Assembly (NCBI RefSeq): GCF_900116105.1
Contig: NZ_FPAC01000001.1
Location: forward strand, 1,788,862-1,852,861
Reading direction: 5' to 3'
Source of the DNA: Paenibacillus sp. 453mf
Lineage (GTDB): Bacteria; Bacillota; Bacilli; Paenibacillales; Paenibacillaceae
Length of the DNA: 64,000 nt
Part shown: positions 37,350-45,621 of the stretch, piece by piece
Layout of the letters: every line of letters starts with the position of its first letter
How positions within the stretch are numbered: position 1 is the stretch's first letter
Notes under the pieces: generated by a model
Database searches by the model: none
What the model saw: only the letters and a program-made list of their open reading frames with translations
Told to the model about the DNA's origin: nothing
Translations under genes and position numbers: made by a program

Positions 37350-37386
37350 AGGTAACGTTTTCGAATATAAAATGTAAGTGCTTTCA
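37350..37386 (-). promoter_or_regulatory. Pair of cre-like sites upstream of the binding lipoprotein
   Basis: TGTAAGTGCTTTCA (37373-37386, plus-strand reading) differs from the cre consensus by one base at the central CG; CGAAAACGTTACCT (minus-strand reading of 37350-37363) differs at the first base. They lie ~205-240 bp upstream of the start codon. Confidence 0.45.
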
Positions 37387-37534
37387 TTGCATTCAGTGTA
37401 TGAAATATCATTGAATAAGTCAATCCTATTTTTTTATTTTTTGCATTGAAATTTACATATCCTGCATTACGAAGAGTCAGTTGATAGATGACTCCGTGAT
37501 CATCACAATTCCAGCTTATCAGACACTTTAGAGT

Positions 37535-37577
37535 GAATAAAAAAGGTATGCTTCCAGGATTCTGGCAGCATACCTTT
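37535..37577 (-). terminator. Terminator of the LmrB-like exporter gene
   Basis: A 10-bp perfect stem AAAGGTATGC with GCATACCTTT (37542-37551 and 37568-37577) with an inner CCAG/CTGG stem; the minus strand continues TTTTTTATT. Confidence 0.85.
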
Positions 37578-37597
37578 CTATAAACTACATTTATTAA

Positions 37598-39079
37598 TTA
37601 ATGCATAGGGCCTTGCTCACTCTGTTGTCCAGTTACCTGAACCCGTTTAATGAAGAAAGAAATGACTAGACCGATGACGGCCAGGATTAATGCGAATACA
37701 AAGGCATTTTGTACACCGGTTGTAAATCCAGCGAGTTGATTCTCCGGACTTTCCGGATTGGTCACTCCACTCAAGAAACGCGCCTGACCTGCACTGAGAA
37801 TACTTACCGCAACAGCTGTACCAATCGCACCAGACACTTGCTGCAGAGTATTCATAATTGCCGTTCCATGCGGATAATACTCCGGCGGAAGCTGGTTCAG
37901 ACCATTCGTCTGAGCAGGCATCATGACCATAGAAATACCGATCATCATGAATAAATGGAGTGTAATAATCAAGGCCAGTGGAGTCGCAGGTTCAATTCCA
38001 GTATACATAAACAGAACTGCAGCCACTACAACTAATCCAACACGAACGAGCCATTTAGGACCAAATTTATCAAACAGACGCCCCATTACTGGTGACAAGA
38101 ATCCATTCAGCAGGCTGCCCGGCAATAACACTAATCCGGCTGTCAGAGCTGTAACCGCAAGACCTTTCTGCAAATACATCGGCAATATTAGCATGGACGA
38201 TAACATCATCATCATACAGAAGAAGATAAGAATGAGCCCAATTGTAAACATTGGATACTTGAATGCGCGCAGATCCAGCATCGGCTGCTTCATTCTGAGC
38301 TGGCGGATGCTGAAGATGAGCAAAGACAATACGCCGACTAACAGCGTACTTATAACAATGGGGCTGCTCCAACCACTGCCTGTTTCTCCGTGTCCACCCG
38401 CACTACTAAACCCGTATACGATACCTCCAAAACCAAGTGTGGATAGGATGATAGATGGTACATCAATTTTCGGTTTCGTTAATTTCGAGATGTTCGGCAG
38501 GAACATTAAGCCGCACACAAGCGAAATGATAAAGAATGGCAATGATATCAAGAAGATCCAATGCCAGGTCAGGTTAGCCAGAATCAATCCTGAAATACTT
38601 GGACCGATCGCCGGCGCAAACATAATGACCAGCCCGATCAATCCCATCGCAGAACCCCGCTTCTCGATCGGGAAAATAATCAATATCGTGTTAAACATCA
38701 ACGGCAGCAATAGTGCTGTACCCGCAGCCTGAAGCACCCTTGCAATTAATAGCATTTCAAAGGTTGGTGCAAACGCAGCTACCAAAGTACCTGCAATCGA
38801 AAAAATCAGTGAAGTTGTAAACAATTGTCTTGTAGTAAACCATTGCAACAGCAATCCAGACACGGGTACTAGAATACCCAATACAAGCAAATAACCAGTA
38901 GTCAGCCACTGAATTGTTGTAGGCCCTACTTGTAGCAGATCCATCAATGGAGTCATTGCTACATTAAGTGCTGTCTCTCCAAATAGACCGATAAATCCAC
39001 TAAGCAGCATGGCGAACAAAATGGGCAGCACCTTATATTGTTTTTGTTCTTGCCCCTCTTGCACAGTATCAGCTTTCAT
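37598..39079 (-). CDS. DHA2-family MFS drug exporter (LmrB-like)
   Basis: A 493-residue 14-helix MFS exporter: 'NVAMTPLMDLLQVGPTTIQW', 'GLVIMFAPAIGPSISGLIL' and 'MMPAQTNGLNQLPPEYYPHG' are LmrB/EmrB-type signatures. LmrB exports lincomycin and puromycin in B. subtilis; the substrate here is not known. ATG 39079 is preferred (GGAGG five bases upstream); a GTG at 39091 is possible. It is 69 bp downstream of the LmrA-like repressor gene on the same strand, an lmrAB-type operon with an LmrA-box operator. Confidence 0.92.
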   Translation of the reverse strand: MKADTVQEGQEQKQYKVLPILFAMLLSGFIGLFGETALNVAMTPLMDLLQVGPTTIQWLTTGYLLVLGILVPVSGLLLQWFTTRQLFTTSLIFSIAGTLVAAFAPTFEMLLIARVLQAAGTALLLPLMFNTILIIFPIEKRGSAMGLIGLVIMFAPAIGPSISGLILANLTWHWIFLISLPFFIISLVCGLMFLPNISKLTKPKIDVPSIILSTLGFGGIVYGFSSAGGHGETGSGWSSPIVISTLLVGVLSLLIFSIRQLRMKQPMLDLRAFKYPMFTIGLILIFFCMMMMLSSMLILPMYLQKGLAVTALTAGLVLLPGSLLNGFLSPVMGRLFDKFGPKWLVRVGLVVVAAVLFMYTGIEPATPLALIITLHLFMMIGISMVMMPAQTNGLNQLPPEYYPHGTAIMNTLQQVSGAIGTAVAVSILSAGQARFLSGVTNPESPENQLAGFTTGVQNAFVFALILAVIGLVISFFIKRVQVTGQQSEQGPMH

Positions 39080-39148
39080 GGTAACCTCCACGGTTCCATC
39101 CTCCTCTTAATCCTTAATATATTTTCTCTCTCTACAAGCTAGGGAAGC

Positions 39149-39727
39149 CTACTTCGCATTCTTTGCGAGAACCGACAAATAATTTGCAGCCGTCAGCATC
39201 GGCTGTTTGTCCTGATTGGTCAGGCTGATAATCAATGCTCCCTCCAGCAAGGAAATGACCAATAACCCCGTTTCTCGTGCTTTCTCCTCACTTATGCCAT
39301 CCTTAATGAGATTCCTGGCAATCACTTGCTGCCAATCTGCAAATACTCCTTGACAAGCTTCTCTCAGCTGATGACTAATGCAAGAGGTCTCAACGGCTGC
39401 CCAGAAGCTGAATGGCAAAAAACCGGTGAATCCAGCTGCTTCAGTCTCATCAGCAAGCTTATGAACGAATAATTGTATGACATCCCCCGTATTGTCATTA
39501 GCCGCAAAGCACGCTTCGAATTTCTGCAATATATCCTCATTAGCTTTTTGAATACATTCGTGTGCAAGCTCTTCCTTACCATGCGGGAAATAATGATACA
39601 ACGAGCCTTTGGGTGTATTACTTTCCTTAATGATCTGATTTAGACCGGTCGCATGATATCCCTGTGAAAAAAACAGTCTGGCTGCTGTATTAACGATGCA
39701 TTCTTTAGCGTTAGACTTCTCACTCAA
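39149..39727 (-). CDS. LmrA/QdoR-like TetR repressor
   Basis: A 192-residue TetR regulator of the LmrA/YxaF type: HTH with 'GYHATGLNQIIKESNTPKGS' (residues ~24-43) followed by 'LYHYFPHGKEELA', and a C-terminal domain with 'AETEAAGFTGFLPFSFWAAV'-like composition. TTG start at 39727 after AAGGATG. It should repress itself and the downstream MFS exporter by binding the box at 39751-39767, and be released by drug-like or flavonoid ligands. Confidence 0.88.
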   Translation of the reverse strand: MSEKSNAKECIVNTAARLFFSQGYHATGLNQIIKESNTPKGSLYHYFPHGKEELAHECIQKANEDILQKFEACFAANDNTGDVIQLFVHKLADETEAAGFTGFLPFSFWAAVETSCISHQLREACQGVFADWQQVIARNLIKDGISEEKARETGLLVISLLEGALIISLTNQDKQPMLTAANYLSVLAKNAK

Positions 39728-39750
39728 GCAGAGTCACATCCTTATGCATT

Positions 39751-39767
39751 ATAACGATTGGTCTATA
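39751..39767 (-). promoter_or_regulatory. LmrA-box operator
   Basis: The minus strand reads ATAGACCAATCGTTATA, matching the B. subtilis LmrA/QdoR operator ATAGACCAGTCACTATA in all but three bases. It lies 24 bp upstream of the repressor start. Confidence 0.75.
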
Positions 39768-39975
39768 TAATTAAAACCATATCGCTGCATACTGTCAAGC
39801 ATTATTTTGAGAAATCAGCTTCACATCGTCACAGTCAGAAAAAAATGAATTATTTAATCGCCATGCACCATCATACAAAGCCTATATGTACCTAATACAT
39901 GATCATAATTAAATCCGTGTTAAATCTATAGTTCAATATAAAATTTTGAGAATTTCGTAGCCTGCTAATGCTTGA

Positions 39976-40004
39976 TTGACCTCCTATTGCGCTTACTGTA
40001 ATAT
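39976..40004 (+). promoter_or_regulatory. Sigma-A promoter of the receptor/pro-peptide cassette
   Basis: TTGACC (39976-39981), a 17-bp spacer and TAATAT (39999-40004), 40 bp before the ATG of the receptor gene. This is a near-consensus promoter. Confidence 0.75.
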
Positions 40005-40044
40005 ATAGTAAATATTATGAAAATTATGGCGAGGAGAGGAATAA

Positions 40045-40920
40045 ATGAGTGTACATTTTCCTTACGATGAGCCTCTGGATCTGGACTCTATAGTCAATTT
40101 GATTCAATCAAACTATACAATTGAGAACTGGGAAGAGGTTCTATCCTTATCTGATCAGCTTATGCAGCTAGCCAAAGAAGTTCATCAAGAGCTTATCGAG
40201 ACAGACTCCACGTCACATGTTTATAAAGACCATATCATTTATTACTTTGGATACAGTCATCTTATGAATGGTCTCTCCTATCAGAAGCTGGGTGATTTCA
40301 CCAAATCAAGAGAGTACATCTCCTTCTATGCCAACCTGGATTGGCTTGATGATTCCACAGAAACGGGCAAATATCTGATCGAACACTTCAAATTCTTCTC
40401 TACTGCTAATGAATTACAGCTCGATATTCTGGATGGCAAGCAGGACAGGCTGCCTGAATATGTACAATTCTTAGACGCTAACCCCGATCAAGTACTTCAA
40501 GGCTTAATCAATATCCTTCGTTCTGCTAATCAATTTAACTATGACGTCGATTCCATCATTACTCACCTATCAAATTTCGTAGAAGGCTACACGCATTACA
40601 ACGATAAAGTAAGAGCAGCACATTACTTGTCCTACCAATATCAGCTCGCCCTATACCGTAATATGAAACAGGAACAATCAACCGCAATCGATATTACCCT
40701 TCATATTCTGGATGCAGCTGATGAAATGAGGAATGACAAGTATTTCAAAAAAGCAATCTCCTTGTTTGAAATTCTTAGAAAATTTGGTACTGTTTCTCAA
40801 CTCAAAACGTGTTATGATATACTCAATAAAATTCTTATGAGAGGAGATCTCCCAAATGAAAAAAGGTATTCTAGCCGCTCTGACAGTGTTGGGTCTGTTC
40901 ATCTTCGTAACTTATCCTGA
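40045..40920 (+). CDS. RRNPP-type peptide receptor (TPR only, Alo/Rap-like)
   Basis: A 291-residue all-helical cytoplasmic protein made of tetratricopeptide-like repeats: 'YYFGYSHLMNGLSYQKLGDF' then 'TKSREYISFYANLDWL', and further repeats to residue ~265. This is the peptide-binding half of RRNPP regulators (Rap/AimR/Alo group), but without the N-terminal HTH found in DNA-binding members; the start is well supported (GAGGAGAGG and the promoter), so the missing HTH is real. Such proteins bind an imported short peptide and control a partner protein. Its 3' end overlaps the gene for a small secreted pro-peptide by 65 bp, and the final ~20 residues are translated from that overlap. Confidence 0.75.
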   Translation: MSVHFPYDEPLDLDSIVNLIQSNYTIENWEEVLSLSDQLMQLAKEVHQELIETDSTSHVYKDHIIYYFGYSHLMNGLSYQKLGDFTKSREYISFYANLDWLDDSTETGKYLIEHFKFFSTANELQLDILDGKQDRLPEYVQFLDANPDQVLQGLINILRSANQFNYDVDSIITHLSNFVEGYTHYNDKVRAAHYLSYQYQLALYRNMKQEQSTAIDITLHILDAADEMRNDKYFKKAISLFEILRKFGTVSQLKTCYDILNKILMRGDLPNEKRYSSRSDSVGSVHLRNLS

Positions 40921-40978
40921 TTTTGTACCCAATTCAATGCAGCTTCTTGACCACGGTTCTGAATTTAGACCTAAATAA
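40856..40978 (+). CDS. Candidate secreted signalling pro-peptide (Phr/AloP-like)
   Basis: A 40-residue product. ATG 40856 follows GAGGAGATC with a suitable spacer, in a different frame from the receptor. It begins 'MKKGILAALTVLGLFIFV' (Lys-Lys then a hydrophobic core, a Sec signal) and ends in a short polar tail 'MQLLDHGSEFRPK', from which a penta- to octapeptide could be cut. In Paenibacillus AloP precursors the mature signal often contains an SHG-like core near the C-terminus, and 'DHGSEF' fits that layout. The gene ends 40 bp before a perfect 18-bp-stem terminator. The mature peptide is an inference. Confidence 0.72.
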   Translation: MKKGILAALTVLGLFIFVTYPDFVPNSMQLLDHGSEFRPK

Positions 40979-41017
40979 TCAACAATTCCCTTGCTAACTA
41001 TGACCTACATATGAATT

Positions 41018-41062
41018 GGCTATTCACAACACATGGTTCATGTGTTGTGAATAGCCTTTTTT
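41018..41062 (+). terminator. Strong terminator of the receptor/pro-peptide cassette
   Basis: A perfect 18-bp stem (41018-41035 with 41039-41056), 3-nt loop, followed by six T. Confidence 0.95.
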
Positions 41063-41109
41063 CATTAACATATCAAGATTTAATGTTATTCTCTTCTCTT
41101 GCTATAAAT

Positions 41110-41152
41110 AAAAAAGATCACTTGGGATTATTTTCTCACTTCCCAAGTGATC
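41110..41152 (-). terminator. Terminator of the alkaline phosphatase gene
   Basis: A 12-bp perfect stem GATCACTTGGGA (41116-41127) with its complement at 41141-41152; the minus strand continues TTTTTTATTTATA. Confidence 0.85.
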
Positions 41153-41183
41153 ACGTTATTCTAGGGTCTCAGCAAAATTCCGC

Positions 41184-42497
41184 TTATTTTCCTGGAGTAA
41201 ATTTAATCTTTAGCGCTTCTGCCATTAACACAGGCAAATCGGTATTCTCATGAAGTCCGGTAAATAGATCCGCACCCGGGCCATATGCATACAACGGTAT
41301 GTCTACACCCGTATGGTTCAGACTTGACCAGCCAACATTTGCTCGTGCAGAGACAATTTCATTAATCGTAATTGACGGCTGTTCGGAAGACTTAATTAAC
41401 TGAGCCTCATCATCTGTAAGATCAATTGCAGTGTATTCCTTCACAACCTCTTTTATATTACTGCGAGTGGAATCAAGCTTGGTTACCATATAATCACCGG
41501 TAGCCGTTACATTTCGAATCACCTCTAGATCTACATCTCCTTGACCGCTTCCGCCAACGGACATACCTCCTGTGTCATGATCCCCTGCTACAACGACCAA
41601 CGTATTCTTGTCCTTCTTAGCAAATTCCAGTACAGATTCCAGAGCCTTCTCAAATGCTTCCGAATCCTTCATTGCCCAGGCTGCATCATGATCGTGACCT
41701 GCCCAGTCAATTTGGCTTCCTTCGACCATAAGGAAGAACCCATCTTTATCCTTGTTGAGTACCTTCAATGCCGTTTCTGTCATTTCTTTCAGGCTAGGCT
41801 GATTCGTCGTTTCACGGTCCAGTTCAGGCGCCAGTCCATCTTCCGCAAATAATCCAATCAGCTTGTTCGATCTTTCAGCACGCTTCAAGTCAGCTTTGCT
41901 CGAGATGTACTGATAACCATCCTCTTTTGCTTCATTGATAAGAGAGTCGGGGAAATATTTTTTCCCACCACCCATAATGACATCTACATCATTATCGATA
42001 AGCTGTGGAGCAATAGCCGCTTCATCCGCACGGCTGGCTACATGAGAGGCGAATACAGCCGGTGTTGCATGCGTAATGGTAGAAGTTGCAACTAAACCTG
42101 AGGACTTGCCTTTTTCCTCCATCGCTTCAAGAATGGTTTTGAGCTCTTTGCCATCAGGTGAAGTGCTGATCATACCGTTGTTTGTTTTAACACCAGTTGC
42201 AAAAGCGGTGCCCGCTGCAGCTGAATCCGTAATCTCTGAATTTGCAGAGTATGTACGATGCATCCCAACTAATATAGAATCCAGTGCTGTTTCTTCTCCT
42301 TTATACCAACGGTAATTCGTGACATATGAAGCGGAGAAGCCATCTGGAACCATAAAGATGACATTTTCGACTTGTCTATTATTATTTTGATTCCCCTTTG
42401 CATCTAAGATGGGCAAGTGACTTCCAGCGGTTATTGTTCCAAGAGCGATTGCAGAAACAGCTGTAATCGTTATAGCCTTTTTTCTAAATGTGTTCAT
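41184..42497 (-). CDS. Secreted alkaline phosphatase (PhoA/PhoB type)
   Basis: A 437-residue precursor with an N-terminal signal peptide ('KKAITITAVSAIALGTITAG'; no lipobox). The PhoA-family catalytic core is intact: metal ligand D52 ('MVPDGFSA'), nucleophile S92 ('ITDSAAAGTAFATG'), 'EGSQIDWAGHDHDA' and 'VAGDHDTGG' for the metals, and a late 'WSSLNHTGVDIPLYAYG' His. It releases phosphate from monoesters outside the cell. ATG 42497 is preceded by AAGGAGG. Expression under phosphate limitation is usual, but I cannot make out a clear Pho box upstream. Confidence 0.93.
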   Translation of the reverse strand: MNTFRKKAITITAVSAIALGTITAGSHLPILDAKGNQNNNRQVENVIFMVPDGFSASYVTNYRWYKGEETALDSILVGMHRTYSANSEITDSAAAGTAFATGVKTNNGMISTSPDGKELKTILEAMEEKGKSSGLVATSTITHATPAVFASHVASRADEAAIAPQLIDNDVDVIMGGGKKYFPDSLINEAKEDGYQYISSKADLKRAERSNKLIGLFAEDGLAPELDRETTNQPSLKEMTETALKVLNKDKDGFFLMVEGSQIDWAGHDHDAAWAMKDSEAFEKALESVLEFAKKDKNTLVVVAGDHDTGGMSVGGSGQGDVDLEVIRNVTATGDYMVTKLDSTRSNIKEVVKEYTAIDLTDDEAQLIKSSEQPSITINEIVSARANVGWSSLNHTGVDIPLYAYGPGADLFTGLHENTDLPVLMAEALKIKFTPGK

Positions 42498-42684
42498 TAT
42501 TATTCCTCCTTTAATTTTCAATTCTAATAGAGTATAAAACACAAATATTAACCGTATATTTTTTTATCGTTTACTCAATGTAATATTATGATTTCGATAC
42601 GGAAATCATAGTTATCCAAGTCAGAATGCAGAATATGAAATGGGCAGGCGACGTTCCTGCTGAACTCCATGTCAGACTAAACTT

Positions 42685-43068
42685 CATTTCTTGCAATTTA
42701 CAGGTACGGTGAAGAGTCTCCAGCATATACTCGGACATAGTGTGAACACTTATGTCTGGAAGAATACACAAGGTGTACGCACTTACGTTAAATCCAGCTG
42801 GATTCCTATAACAGGGGTACAATATATAGATCGTTATGAAGCTGCATAGCTCGCATCTGAAAACCCTGATTATGCAGGAAAAAATCTCTATGATACGTTA
42901 GCCGCTGGCAAAACGGAAGAGTATGGTTTGTATGTGCAGCTGATGAATCCTGCTGACAAAGCGGTGCTGCCTTTTGACCCCCTTGACGACACGAAGGTAG
43001 GGAATGAACGGCAGTATCCTGTGATACCTGTCAGCAGGATGGTATTAATCCGGAATCCAGATAATTAA
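42685..43068 (+). pseudogene. Catalase remnant (C-terminal third, interrupted)
   Basis: The plus strand has one frame from about 42685 to TAA 43066-43068 that reads like the second half of a monofunctional haem catalase: 'LQHILGHSVNTYVWKN', 'NLYDTLAAGKTEEYGLYVQ', 'PFDPLDDTKVGNERQYP' and 'VSRMVLIRNPDN'. An in-frame TAG interrupts it at 42847-42849, 'DDTKVG' has Gly where catalases have Trp (TGG to GGG), and the haem and active-site regions are missing upstream. It is clearly dead. Confidence 0.85.
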
Positions 43069-43091
43069 ATTGGATAAACTTTATTCTCCTA

Positions 43092-44498
43092 TCAGGTGGT
43101 TCTATTCTTCGTGTTTTTCGAAGATTTCGGCAAAGATATGCCTGTAAATCCATAGAATACAGTGATTAAGGGACACAGCAAGCAGAACAGAGCAAATGGC
43201 GCATATTCAACTACGGAAACACCCAGCACAGAAGTAATAAATACACCACACACACTCCATGGAACAAGGGGATTTACTACCGTTCCCGCATCCTCTAGCA
43301 CACGTGATAGATGCTTTGGTTCAAGTCCTGCCTTTCTGTAGTAATCTTTAAATGCATTGCCGGTTAATAAGACCGACAAGTACTGCTCTCCAATAATAAA
43401 ATTGACAGCTATGGCCATTCCAGCGGTAGAGCAAATAAGAATGGAAACACGGTTTAAGAAGCGTTGGACCATAGACAGCAAGGCAGGGATGATTCCAAGT
43501 CTAAACAGCAAGCCTCCCATACTTAACGCAAGCAGTATAACAGATACACTGAACATCATGCTCTCTATTCCGCCTCTGGACAGCATTGTATCTACATCCT
43601 CCACTCCACTAGCCGATTGGTAACCCGAATATAGCAGATCCAGCATACTCTTAATATCAATCCCATTCCCAGTCCATATAGAGATGACCAGCGCCGATAG
43701 CGTACCTGCAAACAAGGCAGCGATAACTGGCACCTTCATAAAGGCAAGAACTGCTAGGATCACAAACGGCAAGAATGAGTATCCATTAACAAGATTCAAT
43801 TGCATCAGCGTATCTTTTACCAATTCAATTTGGTCTATACTGGTACTCGTATGTTGTGGAGAGAGCACTAAGAATACGATGAATGATATCGTAAATGCAG
43901 GAATTGTGGTCCAGGCCATATTTTTAATATGATCAAATAAATCTGCACCCGCTACTGTAGCAGCAAGGTTAGTCGTATCGGACAGTGGCGACATCTTATC
44001 TCCAAAGAATGCACCTGAGACAATGGCTCCTGCGGTAATTACCGGTGACATATCCAGTGCAGTACTCGCACCTATGAATCCAACGCCTAGAGTGGCTGCT
44101 GTCGTTAGAGAACTGCCAAGACTAATACCAATGATGGCGGTCACAAGGAACACGATTGCATAGAAGAACTTTCCCGATACCAGCTCGACAGATAAATAAA
44201 CAAAAGTTGGAATGGTCCCGCTCGCCATCCAGCTGCTGATCAGCATGCCAATGAAGAAGAAGATCATCACTGCACCGATTCCCGATTTAGCTCCCTCTGC
44301 CATCGCTCCTTCCAGCTCTTTGAAGCTAACCTTCTTTATAGCACCATATATTAGCAGAAGTGCTATTCCGGACATAACTGCGATATGCGGAACCACCTCA
44401 ACTCCAATAATCAGGTATCCCAGCAATCCCATTAACAGAGCAGTGATGACCATTGCTTCTGCTGAATGAATCTTTAATACCTTATTTTCCTGATCCAT
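43092..44498 (-). CDS. nhaC: NhaC-family Na+/H+ antiporter
   Basis: A 468-residue membrane protein with about 12 helices and the NhaC layout: 'IGISLGSSLTTAATLGVGFI', 'GAFFGDKMSPLSDTTNLA' (the family's most conserved stretch) and 'EDAGTVVNPLVPWSVCGVFI'. It exchanges Na+ for H+, though some NhaC relatives carry organic substrates such as lysine. ATG 44498 after GGAGG. A structured leader with an intrinsic terminator (44571-44700) precedes the gene, suggesting attenuation by an RNA element. Confidence 0.92.
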   Translation of the reverse strand: MDQENKVLKIHSAEAMVITALLMGLLGYLIIGVEVVPHIAVMSGIALLLIYGAIKKVSFKELEGAMAEGAKSGIGAVMIFFFIGMLISSWMASGTIPTFVYLSVELVSGKFFYAIVFLVTAIIGISLGSSLTTAATLGVGFIGASTALDMSPVITAGAIVSGAFFGDKMSPLSDTTNLAATVAGADLFDHIKNMAWTTIPAFTISFIVFLVLSPQHTSTSIDQIELVKDTLMQLNLVNGYSFLPFVILAVLAFMKVPVIAALFAGTLSALVISIWTGNGIDIKSMLDLLYSGYQSASGVEDVDTMLSRGGIESMMFSVSVILLALSMGGLLFRLGIIPALLSMVQRFLNRVSILICSTAGMAIAVNFIIGEQYLSVLLTGNAFKDYYRKAGLEPKHLSRVLEDAGTVVNPLVPWSVCGVFITSVLGVSVVEYAPFALFCLLCPLITVFYGFTGISLPKSSKNTKNRTT

Positions 44499-44570
44499 AT
44501 TTACCTCCATATCATAGTCGTCATTTCGATTTGAACTATTTCAATCATTCCCTGTAAGACATCAACAAAA

Positions 44571-44700
44571 AAAGTCCCTTCGCTTTAGTAACGAAAGGAC
44601 TCATCAGGCTCCGCTTTTATGGTGCGGGATAATTTAAGATTCCTACTCTCTGTAAGCTCTGCTGTTACCGTCTGGGTGCGAAATATTTCTATTTATTTAC
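44571..44700 (-). promoter_or_regulatory. Structured leader with intrinsic terminator upstream of nhaC
   Basis: On the minus strand the leader contains GCACCCAGACGGTAACAGCA, AGAGAGTAGGA and GCGGAGCCTGATGAGTCC, and ends in a 10-bp stem (44573-44582 with 44592-44601, one wobble) followed by TTTTTTT. The coding start is a further 70 bases downstream. The arrangement is that of a riboswitch or attenuator, but the sequence does not match the lysine, SAM, T-box, c-di-GMP or ykkC consensus that I know. A cation-sensing RNA is possible. Confidence 0.55.
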
Positions 44701-44860
44701 GACAATTTTTATTATCAACTTTTCTACTAAAATGCTAAAATGCTTTTAAGCGTTAAATCATGTATGCAGACATCACTTTACACTACTTCGTTCTTTCTGT
44801 CAAAGAATACGAGACCATTAAATTAATATCATACAAGTCATACATATATCTGGGGGTTCT

Positions 44861-45621
44861 ATGAGAGAAATAAAGGTTTATCATTACGATGCATTCAGCA
44901 ATATTCCTGGTATGGGAAATCCAGCCGGGGTGGTACTGGACAGCGATGAGCTAACAGAGGAACAAATGAGGCAGGTGGCTGAGAAGGTAGGCTTTAATGA
45001 AACTGCGTTTCCGATGAAATCGGACTTAGCTGATTTGAGGATTCGTTATTTTACACCTGGACATGAAATCAATCTATGTGGTCATGCAACAATGGCAACC
45101 ATCTATGCGCTTCATTCAAAAGGTCTGCTATTGGCTCTATTCAAGAGCTGGCGAATTCAATTGGAATTGACATTAGTGATATCGATACTGAAACACCTAT
45201 AGTATATGGCAGCACGGGGACATGGACTTTATTAGTTCCGGTAAGAAACCTTGATGCTTTCAGACGGATGAAGCCTGAGAACACTCTTTTTCCTAACATA
45301 TTAAAGGAGATGCCTCGTGCTTCTATCCATCCTTTTTGCTTACAGACTTATGATGAAGCTGCACATATCCACGCCAGGCATTTCTCCTCACCGTATTCAG
45401 GTACGATCGAGGATCCGGTAACGGGTACGGCTTCTGGCGTGTTGGGAGCTTACTATGCAAAATATATAAATAAAGAATTGACTTCAACGTTCGAGCTTCT
45501 CATAGAACAGGGGCAGGAAATCGGAAAGGATGGCCGAGTACAGGTAAAAGTGATCGCAGGTGACACGATCGAAATCACGGGAAATGCTGTTTACGTCAAT
45601 AAATTCCATGTGTTAATCTAA
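44861..45621 (+). pseudogene. PhzF-family isomerase gene with internal deletion and frameshift
   Basis: The first frame (ATG 44861, site TGGGGG weak) encodes the start of a PhzF protein: '[20 protein letters not shown]', 'GFNETAFPM', '[16 protein letters not shown]'. After 'HSKGLL' (45126) it runs into unrelated residues and stops at 45202. The rest is in another frame from about 45135: '[17 protein letters not shown]', '[13 protein letters not shown]', '[20 protein letters not shown]'. Compared with ~300-residue relatives about 45-50 residues in between are missing, so an out-of-frame deletion of ~140 bp is the simplest explanation. The gene is dead. Confidence 0.88.

Noticed and set aside
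42586-42822. Minus-strand open frame of 78 codons opposite the catalase remnant
   Set aside because: No ribosome site and a low-quality sequence; the plus strand explains the region.
44601-44620. CTGATGAG in the nhaC leader as a hammerhead ribozyme core
   Set aside because: The stem following it is closed by T residues, not by the GAAA needed for the core.
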